From SOIA01 sp050116035 (GTDB lineage Bacteria; Acidobacteriota; Aminicenantia; Aminicenantales; Aminicenantaceae), in assembly GCA_050116035.1 (NCBI GenBank), contig JASFPJ010000176.1, forward strand, positions 1-6,905: DNA of 6,905 nt, given 5' to 3'. Under the pieces are notes generated by a model. The model worked only from the letters and a program-made list of their open reading frames with translations, had not been told where the DNA came from and searched no databases. Of the stretch, positions 5,009 through 6,905 are shown in pieces (position 1 is the first letter of the stretch; every line of letters starts with the position of its first letter). The position numbers and the translations under genes are program-made.

Positions 5009-6235
5009 ATGGACATTCAAATAAACCTCGAAAGATTACAAAAAGAGATTGAATCGCTCGCCCAGATCGGCCGCAATTCTCAGGGCGGGATAACCCGTCC
5101 GTCTTTCAGTAAAGCCGACCTTGAGGCCCGCGACTGGCTCAAAGATAAAATTGAGAGCTCTGGACTCACGCTTCGCGAAGATGGCGCTGGTAATATATTC
5201 GGTCGAGTCGAAGGAGATGGACAAACCATAATGGCCGGGTCCCACATTGACACTGTTATCAACGGAGGCATGTTCGACGGCTCAATCGGGGTTCTCTCGG
5301 CTCTCGAGTGTTTGAGAAGGATAAAAGAGGAAGGCGTGAAGCACTCCAGGCCGCTCGAAGTGGCAGCCTTCACCGATGAAGAAGGAAATTTGTCTGGAGA
5401 CTATCTGGGAAGTCGAGCCTTCACCGGGCTGCTGGACAAGGAAATTCTGGAAAAAGGATTGACTCAATTCGGAGTCCCTCTCGTTGAAATCCTCGAGGCA
5501 ACAGATTTCACGATCCAGAGCATCATGGGGGCCCACGAGCAAAGACCTGACATCGAAGCCTTCATTGAACTCCACATCGAGCAGGGACCTGTGCTCGAGA
5601 CAGAAAATAAAACTATCGGGATCGTGGACAGCATCGCTGGCAAGCATTACAGATGGTGTTCCTTCGTCGGGAAAGCCAGCCATGCCGGAACCACTCCTCT
5701 CGAACTCCGAAAGGATGCTTTCCTGGGCCTTGCGGATTTTGCGCTGAAGGGCACCCAGCACGTGGCCACAGAACACTACGGCAGCATGGTGACCATCGGA
5801 AGGGTCAGCGTTATGCCTGGGGCTTTCAGCATAGTTCCCGGGAAGGTGGATTTTTCCTTTGAATTCAGGAGTCAATCGAAAAAAACGCTTGAAGACCTGG
5901 AAAAACATCTCTTTTCACTCGCCGCAGATATCGCATCGACTCGAGGCCTGGAGTTTGGTTCCAAGCTCGTGGATCATACAGACCCGGTGAGCATCCCCTC
6001 CCGAATCCAGGAAATCATGAAGGAAGAATGTGAAAATCTAGGATATTCTTCCATGATTCTGTCCAGCGGCGCAGGCCACGACGCCATGATTTTAGCCAAT
6101 ATCGCAGAGCCCGGGATGGTATTCATTCCCTGTGTGGATGGGATCAGCCACTCTCCTCAGGAGATGATCAAGTGGGAGGATCTCGAAAAAGGAGCGAACC
6201 TGCTTCTCCAGGTTTTGATCAGACTGGCCAGCTAA
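5009..6235 (+). CDS. M20-family Zn-dependent amidase, N-carbamoyl-L-amino acid hydrolase / allantoate amidohydrolase type
   Basis: 408 residues, full length for the AllC/HyuC/beta-ureidopropionase branch of M20 metallohydrolases, which cleave N-carbamoyl amino acids or ureido compounds. Two-metal-site residues are recognisable: His79 in GSHIDTV (77-83), Asp90 in GGMFDGSIGVL (86-96), Glu124/Glu125 in FTDEEGN (121-127), His189 in LHIEQGPVLE (188-197) and His381 in GISHSP (378-383). The lid (dimerisation) domain has GKASHAGTTPLELRKDA (221-237, His225) and the substrate-binding region PGAFSIVPG...FRS (270-289, Arg288). SGAGHDAM (353-360) is diagnostic of this branch rather than of M20 peptidases. 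The usual Asn of the N-[IV]-[IV]-P-G block appears as Ser274. No signal peptide is seen, so it is cytosolic. The ATG is preceded by TGAGG (4999-5003) at five bases. No hydantoinase, allantoinase or other purine/pyrimidine catabolic gene is adjacent, so the substrate cannot be assigned. Confidence 0.9.
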   Translation: MDIQINLERLQKEIESLAQIGRNSQGGITRPSFSKADLEARDWLKDKIESSGLTLREDGAGNIFGRVEGDGQTIMAGSHIDTVINGGMFDGSIGVLSALECLRRIKEEGVKHSRPLEVAAFTDEEGNLSGDYLGSRAFTGLLDKEILEKGLTQFGVPLVEILEATDFTIQSIMGAHEQRPDIEAFIELHIEQGPVLETENKTIGIVDSIAGKHYRWCSFVGKASHAGTTPLELRKDAFLGLADFALKGTQHVATEHYGSMVTIGRVSVMPGAFSIVPGKVDFSFEFRSQSKKTLEDLEKHLFSLAADIASTRGLEFGSKLVDHTDPVSIPSRIQEIMKEECENLGYSSMILSSGAGHDAMILANIAEPGMVFIPCVDGISHSPQEMIKWEDLEKGANLLLQVLIRLAS

Positions 6236-6249
6236 TTTCTGTGGATTTT

Positions 6250-6678
6250 TTATCCCTCATAATCATCCGGCTTGGGACGGAATCTCCGCGCTTCCTTTTT
6301 CTGGGAATGCTTCCTCTTGTCCTCCAGCATCTTGAGTTTCGCCCTTTTTGATCGTTTTCTTTTCTGGCGGCGAATCTTTTCAATCCTCTGCTGTTCCTCG
6401 CTTTCCTTTCCTTTAATCATTTCCTCAATCTTATCGGTAAGGATTCGCCTGGCGAGATAGCGGTTCAGCGCCTGGTATCTTTCCTCCTGGCATTTCACCT
6501 CGATCTGGGTGGGGAGATGCTTCAAATAGACACAGGTCGAGGCCTTGTTGACCCTCTGGCCGCCTCTGCCGCTAGAGCGGATGAACTTCTCGACGATATC
6601 TTTCTCAAAGATGCCCAGCCCTTCCATCCTTTTGCGCAAGGCTTCCTGCTTGTCTTTGCTGACGCTGATATTTCCCAT
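6250..6678 (-). CDS. Small GGQ release-factor-like protein (RF-1 domain; ribosome rescue / peptidyl-tRNA hydrolase)
   Basis: 142 residues. The RF-1 catalytic domain occupies roughly 20-90: LGIFEKDIVEKFIRSSGRGGQRVNKASTC is the family block, with the GGQ at 39-41 that triggers peptidyl-tRNA hydrolysis, then VYLKHLPTQIEVKCQEERYQALNRYLARRIL. Residues about 93-135 are rich in Lys, Arg, Glu and Gln and should form the basic tail that in ArfB enters the empty mRNA channel. There are no domains 1, 2 or 4 of RF1/RF2, so no stop-codon recognition is expected. The length resembles ArfB (YaeJ). The acidic helix before GGQ and the VKC..ER...NR..AR block look closer to the MTRFR (C12orf65)-like branch, so I do not give a symbol. 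It starts at ATG (complement of 6676-6678) with no strong Shine-Dalgarno sequence, six bases after the upstream gene, suggesting coupling. It converges with the amidase gene, 14 bases apart. Confidence 0.85.
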   Translation of the reverse strand: MGNISVSKDKQEALRKRMEGLGIFEKDIVEKFIRSSGRGGQRVNKASTCVYLKHLPTQIEVKCQEERYQALNRYLARRILTDKIEEMIKGKESEEQQRIEKIRRQKRKRSKRAKLKMLEDKRKHSQKKEARRFRPKPDDYEG

Positions 6679-6684
6679 TTCTGA

Positions 6685-6905
6685 TTAATCCGAATTGCCC
6701 TTTTGAGACAACTGCGCTAGGCGTTTCTCGAAATACTGATTCATTCCCTCGGCAAATCGGTCGTGAGGGACAAGAGGCTTTTCCAGTTTCTCCATAGTCT
6801 TTTCTGATAGACGCCCTTCCTGGACAACTTCCTCTCCGGCCTTCCGCAGCAGCTTCATGTAAGAATGAAGGATCGACTTCAGTAATGGATTCTTTACCTT
6901 CAGTA
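6685..6905 (-). CDS. Unrecognised protein, C-terminal part (runs off the right edge)
   Basis: On the - strand a frame is open from the right edge to a TAA at 6687-6685, giving at least 72 residues. The readable end includes KNPLLKSILHSYMKLLRK, then GRLSEKTMELEKPLVPHD and RFAEGMNQYFEKRLAQL, closing with SQKGNSD. It looks like a real coding frame: mixed helical, charged composition, few rare residues, and only six bases separating its stop from the release-factor-like gene on the same strand. I recognise no domain. The visible part looks soluble and largely helical, without a membrane segment. It probably forms an operon with the release-factor-like gene. The start lies outside the window. Confidence 0.65.
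   Translation of the reverse strand, partial: LKVKNPLLKSILHSYMKLLRKAGEEVVQEGRLSEKTMEKLEKPLVPHDRFAEGMNQYFEKRLAQLSQKGNSD

Noticed and set aside
5484..5862. Two short + strand frames inside the amidase gene (5484-5747 and 5653-5862)
   Set aside because: They overlap a well-supported gene in other frames and lack domains and ribosome binding sites.
5282..5908. A 208-codon open frame on the - strand inside the amidase gene
   Set aside because: It lies wholly antisense to a gene with complete M20 motifs, has no recognisable domain or ribosome binding site, and looks like a codon-bias shadow.
6224..6255. CTGGCCAG palindrome followed by a T run, and GGAT-T5-ATCC, as a shared terminator for the convergent genes
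   Set aside because: The stems are 4 bases each with unsuitable loops or spacing to the T run; too weak to call, although a terminator is expected here.

Overview
This window reads as ordinary chromosomal core from a Gram-negative-type bacterium of medium GC content. Its + strand carries, in order, the end of ftsH, then folP, cdaA, a ybbR/cdaR-like gene, glmM, pdxJ and an M20-family amidase gene. Two closely packed genes follow on the - strand. From general knowledge, the order ftsH-folP-cdaA-ybbR-glmM-(pdxJ) is typical of Deltaproteobacteria-like and neighbouring phyla. An Acidobacteriota or Aminicenantes-like source would also fit. This placement is inference; there is no rRNA or taxon marker in the window.

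Positions 1-2631 form a tight transcription unit. ftsH ends one codon before folP, folP overlaps cdaA by 11 bases, and cdaA overlaps ybbR by ATGA. The genes cover membrane proteolysis, dihydropteroate synthesis (folate) and cyclic di-AMP synthesis with its membrane partner. glmM (2701-4041) supplies glucosamine-1-phosphate for peptidoglycan and lipopolysaccharide. It follows a 69-base gap that holds a good sigma-70-type promoter candidate, so it may be expressed both from the operon and on its own. CdaA, CdaR and GlmM are known to interact in Firmicutes, which gives this neighbourhood a functional logic.

Between glmM and pdxJ lies the most striking non-coding element: a 52-base near-perfect palindrome (4053-4104) that ends exactly where the pdxJ Shine-Dalgarno sequence begins. 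pdxJ (4116-4832) makes pyridoxine 5'-phosphate. A 176-base intergenic stretch (4833-5008) with a weak terminator candidate and a promoter candidate overlapping a dyad precedes the M20 amidase (N-carbamoyl amino acid hydrolase / allantoate amidohydrolase type).

The amidase gene converges with the - strand pair. The upstream member is a partial, unrecognised gene entering from the right edge. The downstream member is a small GGQ-containing release-factor-like protein that lacks codon-recognition domains, so it is probably a ribosome-rescue or nascent-chain-release factor.

I found no CRISPR array, insertion sequence, tRNA, rRNA or clearly new multi-gene system. The points worth a second look are the palindrome, a changed RHR motif in the cyclic di-AMP synthase, direct repeats in the glmM leader, residue changes in PdxJ and the M20 enzyme, and the release-factor-like gene with its unknown partner.
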